DNA of 64,000 nt, taken from assembly GCA_018907035.1 (NCBI GenBank), contig JACCIC010000034.1, forward strand, positions 1,740,001-1,804,000, in the 5' to 3' direction. A program made the position numbers and the translations under genes. Numbering within the stretch: position 1 is the stretch's first letter; each line of letters opens with the position of its first letter. Of this stretch, positions 33,269-45,629 are shown piece after piece. The notes beneath the pieces are model-generated. The model was not told the DNA's origin. It searched no databases and was given only the letters and a program-made list of their open reading frames with translations. Source of the DNA: Sycobia sp. Sy_11. Its lineage: Eukaryota > Arthropoda > Insecta > Hymenoptera > Epichrysomallidae.

Positions 33269-36188
33269 GTATGATTATAAACATTATCTTAGTGTTTAGT
33301 AGATCATACTTTAATGACTCTCTGAATACCAGGGGAGCCAAAAATGTATTATAGTATAAGCTTTAGCAGACATGGCGAGCTTGAGGGTATGGGAGATCAG
33401 AGTTAAAAGTTTATCTGAAAATATTTCAAAATTTATATACTAGGATAAATTTTAAAAAATCCGACATTTTCGTGAAAAATTGGATATATGTGTTTTTTGT
33501 GGTGCTGACTATACGAATGGCGTAATGGTTCTTAACGAAAATTACATTTTTATGGCAAAATCCATAAAAAGTAGGGTTGGAAAAATTTTGGAAAATATGC
33601 TCAAGCAAGATGGAATTCTAAATTCGCACGAAAGATGAATGCATGTGTGCATCTGTCAATGTTTTTCTGCTATTTGGTTATTAATGTATAGTATTGGTAA
33701 ATTATTATTGTGCAAGGATAGGCTTCTGCAAAAAAATTATATTACATATAATAGGCAAGCTTTTTTGTTACATAAAAAGAAACAAAATCGGGATGGTTAG
33801 ACGAACAGAAAGCTTGGCGAAAGAAAGAAGGAAGCATACGCGTGTATTATAATGCAGTACGCTCTGCGGCGATAATCAGAAGAGACTGATGAATTTTTCA
33901 TGCAGTTCGAGGAAGCACGGCGCTGAATCGGTTTTAATGAGTTACCGCGCGGAGAGCGCGCGCATGCAGGGCCTGATCGCGCGAGGCTGTCTCACTTGCA
34001 CACTACACGCGCGCGCGCACGCGCACAAGCGCGAACATATAATTGCTGTTCGTAATTTTTAGGGATATAACGAATGCTCTTGTGTGTGTCTAAGCACGGA
34101 AGTATATGGAAGTGAGGACACATCGGATCGTGACGCGGTTTAAAGTATGTTGTTCTATTAATTTCTCACCGCTCCAATATAATTAGTAAGCTGGTATCGT
34201 AAGTATTAAATTGGCGACTTTTATCAAGTTGAGCTGATTAACAAAAATAGCCCTCATTGCTCACACTATTTAGTTAGTAATGCTTATGCGTCTATGAAAT
34301 TATTAGATTTCATCAATATAGCAAAATTTATTACCGAGCTCAATAGATATTTATTCTATGAAACAATTAAAAATTAGTTTAAACATATGTTGCTCAAATC
34401 ATATACACTAATTAAATTTGTCAAGGTAATTAATAAATAATGCAAAAAAAATTATTAACAATTCCAATAAACTAATTTTAATAAATAAAAAAATAGTGAA
34501 TTTCTTATCATTTATACAATATCAAAGATGTACTTATTAGGAATTATTTTTCATGTTTTATCATTCATGTCATTATTTTTCATGTTTACTATTCATGTCA
34601 TTTTTGCGATGTTTTCGTGCAAGAAGAAAATATTTAAAACTTGCCCCATCTTTCGTGTTATGATGGTATAATATCAAATTCGCCGGCAAAAAGCCAATGT
34701 ATCGTCTAATACCAATCTGAGACCAACTCGGAAATCGGTATCGCAACTGAAGTGAATGCCGATACCAATATCTGCCTACGAAATTGCTATTCCGCTTATA
34801 AGACACACGATAACCGGCAGACAGTGGCTGTGGAGCAGTGAGGCAGAAAGAGCAAAAGCCCCTCTTCCCGGACAATATTCTTCTTAGCTGAAGGCTCTAA
34901 ATCATAAGGACCAATTCTATTCTCATAATTTCAGATTTTTCGCTTTTGTAAACGTTAGCCTTTGACGAAAATTTCTCTTATACTTATAACCGATCGTTAC
35001 TCTTATTTTTTTCAGCCTAGTTTAACAGAATTCAGAATTCATTTATAAATTAATGATCCCAAAATCTAGAAAAACGTCACTGAAAAATCTCACAAAAAAG
35101 TAAATTGTGATTAGCTATTTCTAAGATATTTTGGTTATTCCAAAATTTTTAGTTCACTTTACTGTTTTCGAAAAAAAATCTAAAGCTAAAAATCAGTAAA
35201 TTAGTAATGGTTAAAAAAATGACTTTCACAAATTGTCATTCAGAAAAATGGAATTACTAAAAATTTCAACATTGATATTGTGATATTCATCGTAGGTTTT
35301 AGGTGCAGAAAAGAATTTATCAAGGCAATGTAAATCATTTTTGAAAAATACAATCGGAGTAATGCGTTTTTTTATTTATGATTATTTACTAGTAAACTTG
35401 TTTTAATAAAAACTTTATTTACAATTATTAAATAAAAGAGCATTCTCGGAAACATAGAAAATGGCGAGACAATTTTTTTCTCAATTTCATCACGTGATAA
35501 TGATTGAAACTTTAAATATTAGAAATATATCCTGTGAAAATTAATTACAGCTATAAGAAGACTACATAGAAGACTACATTGTAGCTATTAGAAGACTACA
35601 TATTTATTTGCGAAGTTCATCGATAACCAGAATCGTTTAACGTATTATTAATTATATTATATAATGTTTACAAAAAAGAGATCAGAGTTTAAATAAAAAT
35701 GAAAGACTTGATATAACCAAAGTCGAGAACGTAATTTATGATTTGTGAAATCCTCTAACGTTTAGTTTATTGTACTTATATCTATAATTATAGATAAAAA
35801 GAAATGCACTATCTAATTTTCAACTCATCTTCCCGCGGTCGCTGGCAGAACGCCACATATCACAAGTATAATTTAAACGAATGAATCTGTTTTATATTAA
35901 GTTATATCTATATACAATATTTTTTATTAATATGATTTTCAGAAAAAAAATTTAACAAAAAATACCTACCTTTACAAAAATAACTAACTATTTCTAAATA
36001 TTTTTCTATAAATCATGTTTGTTAAATGGCTAATTTTATTTGAACAATGAGAAAATCACATTTGTTCATATAAAAATTACCAATCCGTATTTGCATAGCA
36101 TAAATAAACGATGTATAATCAAGTTTCCGTGTGGATATGCGGTTTTGAGTATTAAGTTTTGAAATATTCTTTGAATCGCTTTAATTTA

Positions 36189-36191
<3 letters not shown>
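33269..36191. other. Gene-free stretch
   Basis: 33830-34030 is CpG-rich. 34573-34875 on minus has a 100-residue frame of balanced composition, with no family resemblance. The rest is AT-rich with no recognised element; a small direct repeat of agaagactacat lies at 35556-35600. Confidence 0.5.

Positions 36192-36241
<50 letters not shown>
36192..36241. repeat. Microsatellite (TA)n
   Basis: About 25 TA units. Confidence 0.97.
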
Positions 36242-36245
<4 letters not shown>

Positions 36246-36645
36246 TTAAGAATTCTATTCGAATGAAATATGTTAGAAGCTTAAAGGTGAGATTTATTTT
36301 TGTGTAAAAAATTTTTAATAAATTATAAAATTTTAATTTATACTAATCTATACATAAAATAAATATATGAAAAATGAAATAAGAATAAATCATAAAAATA
36401 ATTTTATTTTATAGTGTCGCTCCTTTATGTTTATATATTTAATTTAGACACTATGCCTAAGCCAATTGTTAAATTTTTTAAATTGCTAGTTTAAGTAAAA
36501 AGAGATTCATTCATCAAATATGTCGAACAATAGAGATGACTTATAAAACCTTTTCAAAGGAGAGAAATCGATAAAATATAGATATCATTCGTGGATGTTC
36601 CTCCTCACTTAGTTTTTTGTGGCCAGTAATTATATATACTAATCT

Positions 36646-36654
<9 letters not shown>

Positions 36655-36699
<45 letters not shown>
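36655..36699. repeat. Microsatellite (TA)n
   Basis: About 22 TA units. Confidence 0.97.
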
Positions 36700-36703
<4 letters not shown>

Positions 36704-36897
36704 GAGTAATAGTCTTGCTCTCATATTGTATTAAAAGCTACGAATCCGCAAATTATTAACAAGAAGAAACACCTGGCACAGTGAGTTCTCGTCCCACCGC
36801 ACTCGCATTCGATAAAATGGAAATTCGTTTCCAAACGTATAAATATATACGCGCGCGCACGCGAACACGCAGATAGAGAGAAAAAGAGAAAGCAAGA

Positions 36898-36901
<4 letters not shown>

Positions 36902-36951
<50 letters not shown>
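36902..36951. repeat. Microsatellite (GA)n
   Basis: About 25 GA units, preceded by imperfect GA-rich sequence. Confidence 0.97.
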
Positions 36952-36954
<3 letters not shown>

Positions 36955-38116
36955 ACGCCAAATAAGCCAAGCAGAAATTCCGAGTTAATTAAAGGTGTGC
37001 ATAAATTCTTATTGAATTTGACGGAACACAATATCCAAATTAACCCCGCGCTATATATATATATATAGAACGTGCAAGGTCTCACAAAACTTGGTCACCC
37101 TTGACCTTCCCGCCTAATGTGTTGTGTGGCATGTAGGTCTGTCAGTACGGTTAAGAACACTCCAAAAGGAATGAGCGAGGTAAATTATTGACGCGCCCCT
37201 TATAAAAAGTAATATACATATGTATAGTTGGCGCGTACTGCTTTGCATGCATGCCTGTAGTTTGTATGCAACATTTTATTTATTAGCATTAAAGTTACAA
37301 TTGTAATATGATATCAGATATGGTGGCCAATTTTGGTCCATACATTGAACGAGGTAAAAAATTTGATTCAGTCCAAAATGAACCCTACAAAATGTTAAAA
37401 CGTAGAAAACTATTCTAGAGACTAGTACTTTTCTATAAATAAATTAACTATACTATATGTAGTTATTATTATTATTATAGTTATTATTATAGTTATTATA
37501 CAGGTATTATATACAAAATATGATTCAGTAACACAAATTCAAAGATTTGAGAACACTTTTAATTTAAATATTGTTTTTCTTTCGTCATTTATTAAGTTTG
37601 TCAAATCTGGCTGGAAAATAAACTTATTCGTTAAACAAAAATCCATGACTAATTTAATTAGAAAGAAGTATTAATTTTAAACCGCACGTTATTAAATTTT
37701 GGGAATGTAAGAGCTTTCAATTCAAAGACTGTACAGGGCTCTTTTTGGGGATATTCAAAGCGTTCTCAATTTGATCTAAATCCGCCATCCACAATGCAAC
37801 GGCCACTTTTGGTGTGTGCGTGCAGCTAAACCGCATTCGTTCCTGTTTAGAGTGTAACTAGAGTGTTAGATGATTCCCACCCTAATGTAGATCCGAATCA
37901 GCTGTGCGCAAAGTAATGGTACTTTTGCTTGTGTTGATAACGGATGATCGCTCCCGGGTAGAGCTGGTCCGCATCAATTCTTTTATGACAATCGACCTAA
38001 TTCGTCCAGTTCTCTCATTAGATAATTATTTGGTATATTCTTTAAGCGTTAATGAAGTTAATATTTCTGTATTGATTTTATTTGTTCGTATCAATATAAC
38101 AGTAGTTTGATCGAAA
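36952..38116. other. Gene-free stretch
   Basis: No gene recognised. A TTA-rich patch lies at 37460-37500. The bases tcccgggtaga near 37953 resemble the terminal motif of the MITE-like family, but no partner was found. Confidence 0.5.
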
Positions 38117-38800
38117 CTAGATGAGTCCATGTGATGGATAATTTTTTAAAAACCTTTTACCATGTGCTAAAATATCTAACAATATAAAAATTTCAATTCT
38201 TTTATACAAACTATTAATTTTAAGGCCTGTTTCTACACTCTCACTTACTATCACGTAATAATTTTCCTTCGAAAAGTTGATAGAAACGTCGATCGAAAAG
38301 TAGATGTCGAAAAAAATAAATATATATTTTTTGAACCATATGTTAAAGAAATTAACGGCTTCCACAGATGCTTAAGCTATATCATTAACAGCGAGATTAA
38401 GAGAGTATAACTGCTACGCGGAGCGTGGAATGCTCGTGACATTATATATTGTTCAAGTCTAGAACGTACTTCTATATTATGGTCGCTCGCATTGGACCTA
38501 TTGTCGTATGCCCTCTATCTTATATAGCCTGCAATTTCAAACCCAAGTCATTAAGTTTTCCAATTAGAAGATTAGACATTTCGTTACCTGTAGATCTTAC
38601 GACGGATAAGAGTCCTAAAAAGCCTTCATTAATTTTAGTTTCAACGTCAGTATCTTTATTATGAGAAGCCTATATCTGATTATAAGAGGGTCATTTGCTC
38701 TATTTTATTCTAACGTTAAGAGCATACTGTTAAAAATTACCGAAAATATTTTATTTTTTTTTATTTCATCAATTATTGCGTGAGGATTTACACTTTTATG
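38117..38800 (-). pseudogene. Decayed hAT/ZMYM1-like (DUF4371-type) transposase
   Basis: Reading the minus strand across frame changes recovers the family's blocks in order. At about 38785-38720 is HAIIDEIKKNKIFSVIFNSM, like the family's EI..AKYFSI..D block. At about 38650-38560 is AFLGLLSVVRSTGNEMSNLL followed by GKLNDLGLKLQAI, like FLGF..V..TTG..L...L...GLDL. At about 38420-38330 is YSLNLAVNDIA then ASVEAVNFFN, like HSLNLV..DAA.SS..A..FFG. Several stops and shifts interrupt it, and the RGQGYDN block is almost erased. These transposases (and domesticated relatives such as ZMYM1) are normally 600-800 residues; only the middle survives here. The N-terminal zinc-finger and C-terminal dimerisation parts were not found. 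Confidence 0.6.
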
Positions 38801-40102
38801 AAATTTACATCTATTATCTCGTTTCGTATATTTTTTAGAGGTAGTGAGTTTTAATTTCTCTTTTGTTTAAGTATTATACCATATATAGCTAAATTCAGCT
38901 AGTATATCTTTTAAAACATTATCATTTTGATAATCAAGAAATTTATCGCTTATATGCGTATATTGAAAAGCAAATGAAATTTTACGATTGATTTTAGTAA
39001 TTTTGCTATATAAATCATACTCATACATTCCAATGAATAGCTTTGGCATTGATAAATAGTTGAGAGGTTGCATCTTTATAGTTTTAGCATACATGCACAC
39101 ACGCGCATACACACACACACACACCAACACATATTAGTAATAACAATATTAGAAAGAAAAATGGAACTTTCAAAAACTTTGAAAAAAAAAAAAATTGGCA
39201 TCCTGAACGTTTGCCTATATAGATTGTTCGCTGCTATTAGATAGAGCCCATACCGACACTAGGCTTACTTCCACAAGATTGGACAGTCAGACATATGTTA
39301 TACAATAATATACGTCCCAGTACTGCAGACGAATGAACGAATTCCCCGTCTCATCCGGCGATTTCATACATCCCTCCTCACCTTTCCCGCTGGTTGTTCT
39401 GTAGTTGAATCGCACGAACTCCGTAAGCGACGATGTCTATACACAGTAGCTGATGCAGCGCCCGCAAGTGTCGATCAACGTCGTCCCTCGACGGAAGCAT
39501 AATTAGGGGGCGCAGCTAGACGGGAACAAAAAAATTTCTTTCTATAGAGGCACTTTTTTCCAGCCGTGATTAACGGGACGAGCGCGCCGGCTGAAACGCC
39601 ACGGTGGAAGTATAATTGTCGATTATACCTAGGGCGAACTGAGTGACGGGAAGAGGGGTGGGGGTTAATTAGGTAACACGCTAGGAAAATGTATTAGCTT
39701 GGAGTGTTTTTGTTTTTGGACAGCTTTTCCTCTCGTCCCATTCCCCTCTCTTTCTGTTTCCCTCGCTACTTCCCTCGCTTTCATCGGAGCCGCGCACGCA
39801 CTCCTTTTTTTATTTCTGTCACCCTGGGTCTACGTACATTGCGCGCGTGTGACAAGAAAATTAGCTCGAGCAACGTGTAACTTCATTAGCCCGTCAAAAA
39901 TTATCCTAGCCGTATAGGCTTTTTATCAGCTTTTACAATCTTTTTGAGGACGGAAATCGAGTTTTCGATCGCCCAACAGATACTATTTCCTTCTTATAAC
40001 AGAAGCGTTATTGATATTGACAAAGGTAACACTTTGTTTAAATAAAATATAATATATAAGTATGCCTCGAGCTCTCGATTATATATATTTTTTTCCACTT
40101 TT

Positions 40103-40105
<3 letters not shown>
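38801..40105. other. Gene-free stretch
   Basis: 38801-39180 is AT-rich and may include more of the transposase relic. 39280-39910 has balanced composition with no recognised gene; the frame at 39699-39917 on plus looks like chance. Confidence 0.5.

Positions 40106-40145
<40 letters not shown>
40106..40145. repeat. Microsatellite (CA)n
   Basis: About 20 CA units. Confidence 0.97.
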
Positions 40146-40147
<2 letters not shown>

Positions 40148-40393
40148 TATATAGAATTTCAATTGCTCATCGAAATCCAACCGTTCGGTGTATAATTTTT
40201 CACTCAGCCTGGACACTCGCTCGATCTACTTTCTTCGCGTGCTGCTTTCCAAAATCAGACGTCGAAAGGGAGGAAAAAGATGATGGGTTATAGAGAAAGG
40301 CATACAAACAAAACGACTGAAAGTAGTTGAAAATCTTAATATAACGAAAGAATCCCTTACGCCTCCCCCATCGCGTCTTGTAATGAAAGAGAA

Positions 40394-40427
40394 CAAGAAG
40401 AAGAAGAAGAAGAAGAAGAAGAAGAAG
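40394..40427. repeat. Trinucleotide repeat (AAG)n
   Basis: About 11 AAG units, giving false Lys-rich (plus) and Phe/Leu-rich (minus) frames. Confidence 0.96.
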
Positions 40428-40649
40428 CAACGGCAAAGAAGAAAGAAGAAGGGGAAAAGGGAGCGAGTGAAAAAAACTCTCATTCTGAAACGCTATCGTT
40501 CTCAGATGCCGTCGAGCGAGAACGAGTTTAATAAGATGTACACGGTAGCTACTAATCGCGACGCTTCAGTCTAATATATATGTAGGAAAATTAATTTTCC
40601 CCGAAGCTCTCAAATCTCACATTCAAGCCGCAGCCACTGTGAATAGACT

Positions 40650-40651
<2 letters not shown>

Positions 40652-40707
<56 letters not shown>
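40652..40707. repeat. Microsatellite (TA)n
   Basis: About 28 TA units; a GA tract of about 11 units follows at 40769-40791. Confidence 0.97.
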
Positions 40708-40710
<3 letters not shown>

Positions 40711-40791
40711 TTGGAAAGAAGCCCTATTATGCTTTGTATTCTGGTACGTATATTATTTTCCGTTCCGAGAGAGAGAGAGAGAGAGAGAGAA

Positions 40792-41510
40792 AGAGGGGGG
40801 CAGTCGCTTGTCAGCGTTAGAAGCGCGACCCATGGTATCGATACGGCATCTCCACGGAACTTCCAACTTCTTATTTCGACGGATAAAGCCGTTCTCGAAT
40901 TTATGGCCCGGAGGGAAGAACGGTGGCTACGTAGTAGCGGGCAAAATGAAACGGCCCTGCTCTCAATGGCGACTGATGCGGTCGGTATCCAGAGGGTGCG
41001 TGCACAGAAGCTTGGTACGTATGTAGATATATGTATATAAGCGGTAGCCCCCTGGAGGAGTGTCAGATGGAAAATGTGGATCTGAACAATGAGCGATTTA
41101 ATTAACACAGACCTATAGACCTATGCGATACTCGCTCCTGCTTTCTAATATAATAATGCATTACTTTGTCTTTAGTTTTGCACTCCCCTTACATCAAATA
41201 TTATACTCCTCAGTCTGGTTGATTATTTAATCGTCGGATTAGCTTCTGCGATATTTTTCTATTTCTCCCAGCAATTTTAGATTCGTAAAAAAATGTAAAA
41301 CGACTGCAATTCGTTTGCTCCAAGGTATTGCTCGTGCCCCAACTGTGCCTGTGTTTCATCTATTGAAGGTGGCCATCGCATGTATATATACGCCGCGGTA
41401 AATTTGAATTGTGCCATTGGGACTTTTTAGATTAGAGCTTTCCAGTATCGCATGCATAAAGCGACGTAAACCTCGACTGGTCTTATTTTAAGTGACCCGT
41501 AATTATTATG

Positions 41511-41514
<4 letters not shown>
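40792..41514. other. Gene-free, CpG-richer stretch
   Basis: The long frames crossing 40623-41108 run through TA and GA tracts on both strands and are artefacts. Nothing else recognisable. Confidence 0.5.

Positions 41515-41566
<52 letters not shown>
41515..41566. repeat. Microsatellite (TA)n
   Basis: About 26 TA units. Confidence 0.97.
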
Positions 41567-41567
<1 letters not shown>

Positions 41568-42640
41568 GAAACATATTCTTACTACGTCTATGCTATAAAA
41601 CAAAAGTGGCATATATTCCCGGCATTCAGCCTGTAGTCAGTATTGTTTTTTATCTGTATATATTCGCATGTAGTAAGTGATTGGTGGCGCAGTTTCTGAA
41701 TATCCGACTGAATTAGCATCAGGTTAGTTTCAAATAAATGTATATTGAGTAGAAAAAAGCCGAAATGGCTATAAAACGTATCTTATACACGACCCTATTC
41801 ACAGCACCTCCGCCTATTCGCAGCACCTTTTTTTCTGATCTACCTGTGAAATAAAGATCCTTGAATGCTGTGGCAAGGCACGAGCTGAATCGAAGAAATT
41901 TCGTCCGCGGGCGGGCGCTTGCGGTAATAAAGAGTTGAAACATGTAATATAACAGGAAATAAAGCAATTTTATTCGTGCAGAAATTGAGATGAACATTTA
42001 TATAAAGACGTGCCTGGTGAAGGGTATAGCTCTCTATGCGGACAGATTCGTTCGAACGTCGAAAAGTTCCCGGTCCTAACATATATTGCATACCAAAATC
42101 GTCCAAAGAGAAAAACCTCGTGCTTAGAAAATAGCAATCGGATCTCGCGCCTAATGCGTAATCCTCGAACAGGATGAAAGAATTATGACGTTCAGGACAG
42201 TAATTAACGCAGCGACGAGCAGACCAATACGAAAGTAACCCTCGCGGTGACACGCGCCATCCGTTGCAACGCCGGGCGTTTCCTTATATAACTTCCTTCA
42301 AAAATAGCGCGGTCGGCGCATCGCGGACACCAGCCGCACGTTCCGGATCGGTAGCCGTAGAATGGTGACGACGGAGGAGGAGGGGGATTAGTCGAATTTC
42401 ATGTCAATAATTAAATTTCGATAGGCATCTAATGTGGATCTTGTAAAGGGGGCAGCACTGCGTCTACCCTCGCTCTCGTGTATACTGTTGAAAGCGCAGC
42501 GAAATACCCGCTAGGGGAAGAACGTGAGTTGTCATATATATGGCTATAATACTTCCGGGTCTCGCGATTTTTATCTTCACTATAGCACGAAAACTCAGTC
42601 TTGTATATGTATATATATCGAGTGTATGTATATATGTATA
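41567..42640. other. Gene-free stretch
   Basis: Mixed composition; 42240-42390 is CpG-rich and includes a TATATAA near 42293, too weak to call a promoter. The 137-residue minus frame at 41840-42253 matches nothing I know. Confidence 0.45.
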
Positions 42641-42641
42641 T

Positions 42642-42663
42642 ATGTATGTATGTATGTATATAT

Positions 42664-42713
<50 letters not shown>
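42642..42713. repeat. Compound (TATG)n/(TA)n microsatellite
   Basis: A short TATG/GTAT run passes into about 23 TA units. Confidence 0.96.
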
Positions 42714-42716
<3 letters not shown>

Positions 42717-42837
42717 CGAAATCCGTGCAAACATCTAACCGTCCGATCTTTTCTGACATATAAAGTACGAGTATATTCATATAACCGTATTCAATGTCGA
42801 ATTGAGGAAAGTGAGGTACGGTAAGATTATATGATGG

Positions 42838-43620
42838 AATAGGCACCTTTATTATAATGAAAGTTCATTAATATAATTTCAAATAATCTTGTTCACAAAA
42901 GTATTCTTCAATACTGCATTATCGGTACTTATATATCATATTTAATAATATATAATTAAATACTAATTAAATACTTATACTATTTTCGAGTGAAAATAAT
43001 TTCAAAAAGTTTTTACATAAATCAGTCATGAATATATGTCATAAATATGCTTTTTTCTATTTTTTAGGTTTATTGGATCAAAAATTAAAAAACGAAGAAT
43101 TTTAATTTTTGAATGTTTTAAAGATTAAATAATCAAGTTACATAAGAAATTATGTTCAACTTTCTACGTGAAATAAAAAGGCTGGATTAAATAGAAAAAA
43201 AATTCAAAAGGATCGCGATCGGTATTAAAGTTCAGGCACAATAAAAATGTGAGAAGACCTTATCCATACTTACGTTTATTTCATGCCCATACAATAATTT
43301 ATACTGTATATCATAAATTTTATGTTCTGTATTATTGTAATATTCGTAATTTTATATGTATCCTAGATTCTATAATATATTTGTATCTTCCACGTGTGTA
43401 GGTACGACTGGATGATTTTAAAGGTTTTTCTGCGTGTCTCTCTATACGAGTGTGCATAATTTGTTAAACTATGATTCAACGTAAACTTTCATTTAATTAT
43501 TTTATTATTTTTAATTAAACTTTCATTTAATTATTTCAAATTTATTTTATTCTGTGAATACTACATACACTGGTGTCTTAAATTCTAAGTTTCTTGTTAC
43601 AATGTACAGTTTTTGAATTC
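42838..43620. repeat. Unclassified dispersed repeat, copy B
   Basis: Homologous to 30603-31420: ataggcacctttattataa at the start, tcataaattttatgttctgt (matching tcataactattatgttctgt), gactggatgatttt and cataatttgttaaa, in the same order. The two copies are visibly diverged by substitutions and small indels. Confidence 0.6.
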
Positions 43621-44023
43621 GATTTAAATTCATAATTCAAAAACCACGATGATGTCAACTTCCCGTCATATTTCTCTTCTACTCGCAACGCTACGACAAT
43701 AATTAAAGGGGCTCGGATTTTTGACAAACTTGTTTAAGGTTTAGAATTTGAACTACATTAGCAATATATAACAGTCAATTTGTCAAATGCGTATTTTGTT
43801 TTAATTTTTAAAACAGTTCTTTTACTGCAACAATTCTAGCTGTTCTCCTCATGTGACCATACCCGCTCTAATCGTTCTAATTGCCACGCTTTGCCTGGTT
43901 CTTTTTTCTCTCTTTTTTTTACTTTTCTCGCGCTCGCGAGACTACGACGATAGACAAGAAGACACCGACAGAGAGGGTGAGCCGAAAATTGTCGGTGCCG
44001 ACAGAGATGGTGCCAAAGTGTCC

Positions 44024-44026
<3 letters not shown>

Positions 44027-44069
<43 letters not shown>
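44027..44069. repeat. Microsatellite (TA)n
   Basis: About 21 TA units bordering a CpG-rich islet. Confidence 0.97.
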
Positions 44070-44071
<2 letters not shown>

Positions 44072-45103
44072 CTTTGGAGCCTACTGTGCTGCCCCGTGCG
44101 GTGACGACGCGCCCGATGCCACGTCGCGGTCGTCCGTATATACATCACCGTAGCTCGACCGCGCGCAAGGCGCCAACGTGAGAAAGCTCGAGACGGAGCG
44201 TCTCCGCGACCCCGCGTGGAAGACTGCCACCGTCGCTACTTGACTTTTTCCAGAGCCCCTCTCTCTCCCTCTCATCGCACTCTCTACTTTCTCTCACTTT
44301 CTCACTCGCGCATACACCCTACATAAGTATTACCGCGCGGAGAGTATTTATAATGCGCATGTGCGAGCGTGCGCGCCACGGAAATCGTAATTGAATTGTG
44401 TGATCATGGGGATGCATATATCGCGAGAGCACGATATATCACGTAAGTCTCGAAAAAGCAATGTAAATGCGTGGGAGAGACATTTTTTTCCTCTTTTGAA
44501 TAATCTTATTTATATTATAAAAGAACATTTTGTTTCTGTTTTTTTTTCCTTTACAGTGCTATCGCTATCTCTAGATGAGAAACGAACCAGGGCGGGATAA
44601 ATCGGGAATATGACGAGTGCTAAAGCTCTCAACGATATTTTAAGTATAGGGTAAAAAGGCTTGTGGGGAAAATGATGTTACGAAAGTATATTGTTATCAA
44701 TTATATAACAAAATTTTTTTAATTAAAAATCCTACATTAGAATATTTCAGTCATTTGCAAATATCAAAATATAATATAATCATTATAGCATTATTTCATT
44801 TATTCCTGTTGTATTTGAGTAGTTTCTTTTCCAGTGTACCATCGTAGCAGAAAGCCTGATATGACATCAGCACTTGCACTGTCCTGTCAGTGATCTAAGG
44901 AACTGAAAGTCATCCAAGGTATGACTTCTTTTCTTAACGCACTATTGTTGAACTATGTTCCGAAAATTCTTTAAATATGCGTGGGCATTGCAAGTGATCC
45001 AAACAAACTTAAGATCTTTACATTTCTTTTAAATTTCTTAAAATTGAATTTGTGGAACCTAAGCTTCTACTTTAATGAATATTTTTATCGAAAAAAAACT
45101 AAA
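44070..45103. other. Gene-free; CpG-rich islet then AT-rich
   Basis: 44070-44400 is CpG-rich with CT-rich patches; after that the sequence is AT-rich with no recognisable gene. Confidence 0.45.
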
Positions 45104-45629
45104 ATGACAGTCAGATTTTTCTTGTTTATTATCACATCCGAAGAATCAATATAGAATTTACTATTAAAAATAAAAATAAATTAGATTAAAAATTAAAAAT
45201 AATAAAATAAACTAAAATAATAAAAATAATAAACTATATTATGTGTTAGTAAATAATAAACCGACTGCCTCCACCACCTTAAATTTAACTTCTCCTTTGG
45301 CATCCGACGTTTGAAACTGCTACGGTTTATCGATAGTAACTAAACTGAGTTAAAAAAATTAAACTAAGAGTTTAATTTCTGAGGATAAACCCTAGCGGTT
45401 CGAAACGTCGGACTCCAAAGGAGAAGTTAAATTTAAGGTGGTAGGGGGTGGATCAACTTATCCTTTACTAACATAGAATATCCTTTATTATTTTTATTAT
45501 TTTAGTATTATTTTTTATTTTATTATTTTATTTTATTATTTTTAATTTTTAATCGAATTTATTTTTAGTAATAAGTTTTATTTCAGAGTTTTGGGGGGTT
45601 AAAAATAACAAGGACAGTCTGACTGTCAT
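45104..45629. mobile_element. Palindromic element carrying a hammerhead-like motif
   Basis: The ends atgacagtcaga (45104-45115) and tctgactgtcat (45618-45629) are perfect inverted repeats. Inside, nearly the whole length is palindromic: ccaccttaaatttaactt and the bases that follow on the left reappear inverted at 45411-45450, and the A/T-only blocks match outward to the ends. The centre is at about 45355. It could be a foldback MITE or two arms of a Penelope-like or retrozyme-type element joined head to head. No coding sequence. Confidence 0.75.
45379..45416 (+). ncRNA. Hammerhead-ribozyme-like motif, copy 2
   Basis: The core boxes are complete: CTGAGGA (45379-45385), stem II aacc/ggtt (45388-45391 with 45397-45400), GAAAC (45402-45406) and cleavage triplet GTC (45407-45409). 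The ACGT overlapping the last two boxes is self-complementary, which would allow a very short stem III in a dimer, as proposed for Penelope-type hammerheads. The 3' half of stem I, ggactcc, follows directly, but the 5' half in this copy (ttaattt) no longer pairs; it is preserved in the 33084 copy instead. A degraded inverted copy lies at about 45306-45342. Cleavage by this copy is doubtful. Confidence 0.45.

Noticed and set aside
34573..34875. 100-residue minus frame of balanced composition
   Set aside because: No family resemblance, no supporting context and a direct repeat at its start; below what I would call a gene.
40623..41108. 161-residue minus frame and 133-residue plus frame
   Set aside because: Both cross the TA and GA tracts and overlap each other antisense.
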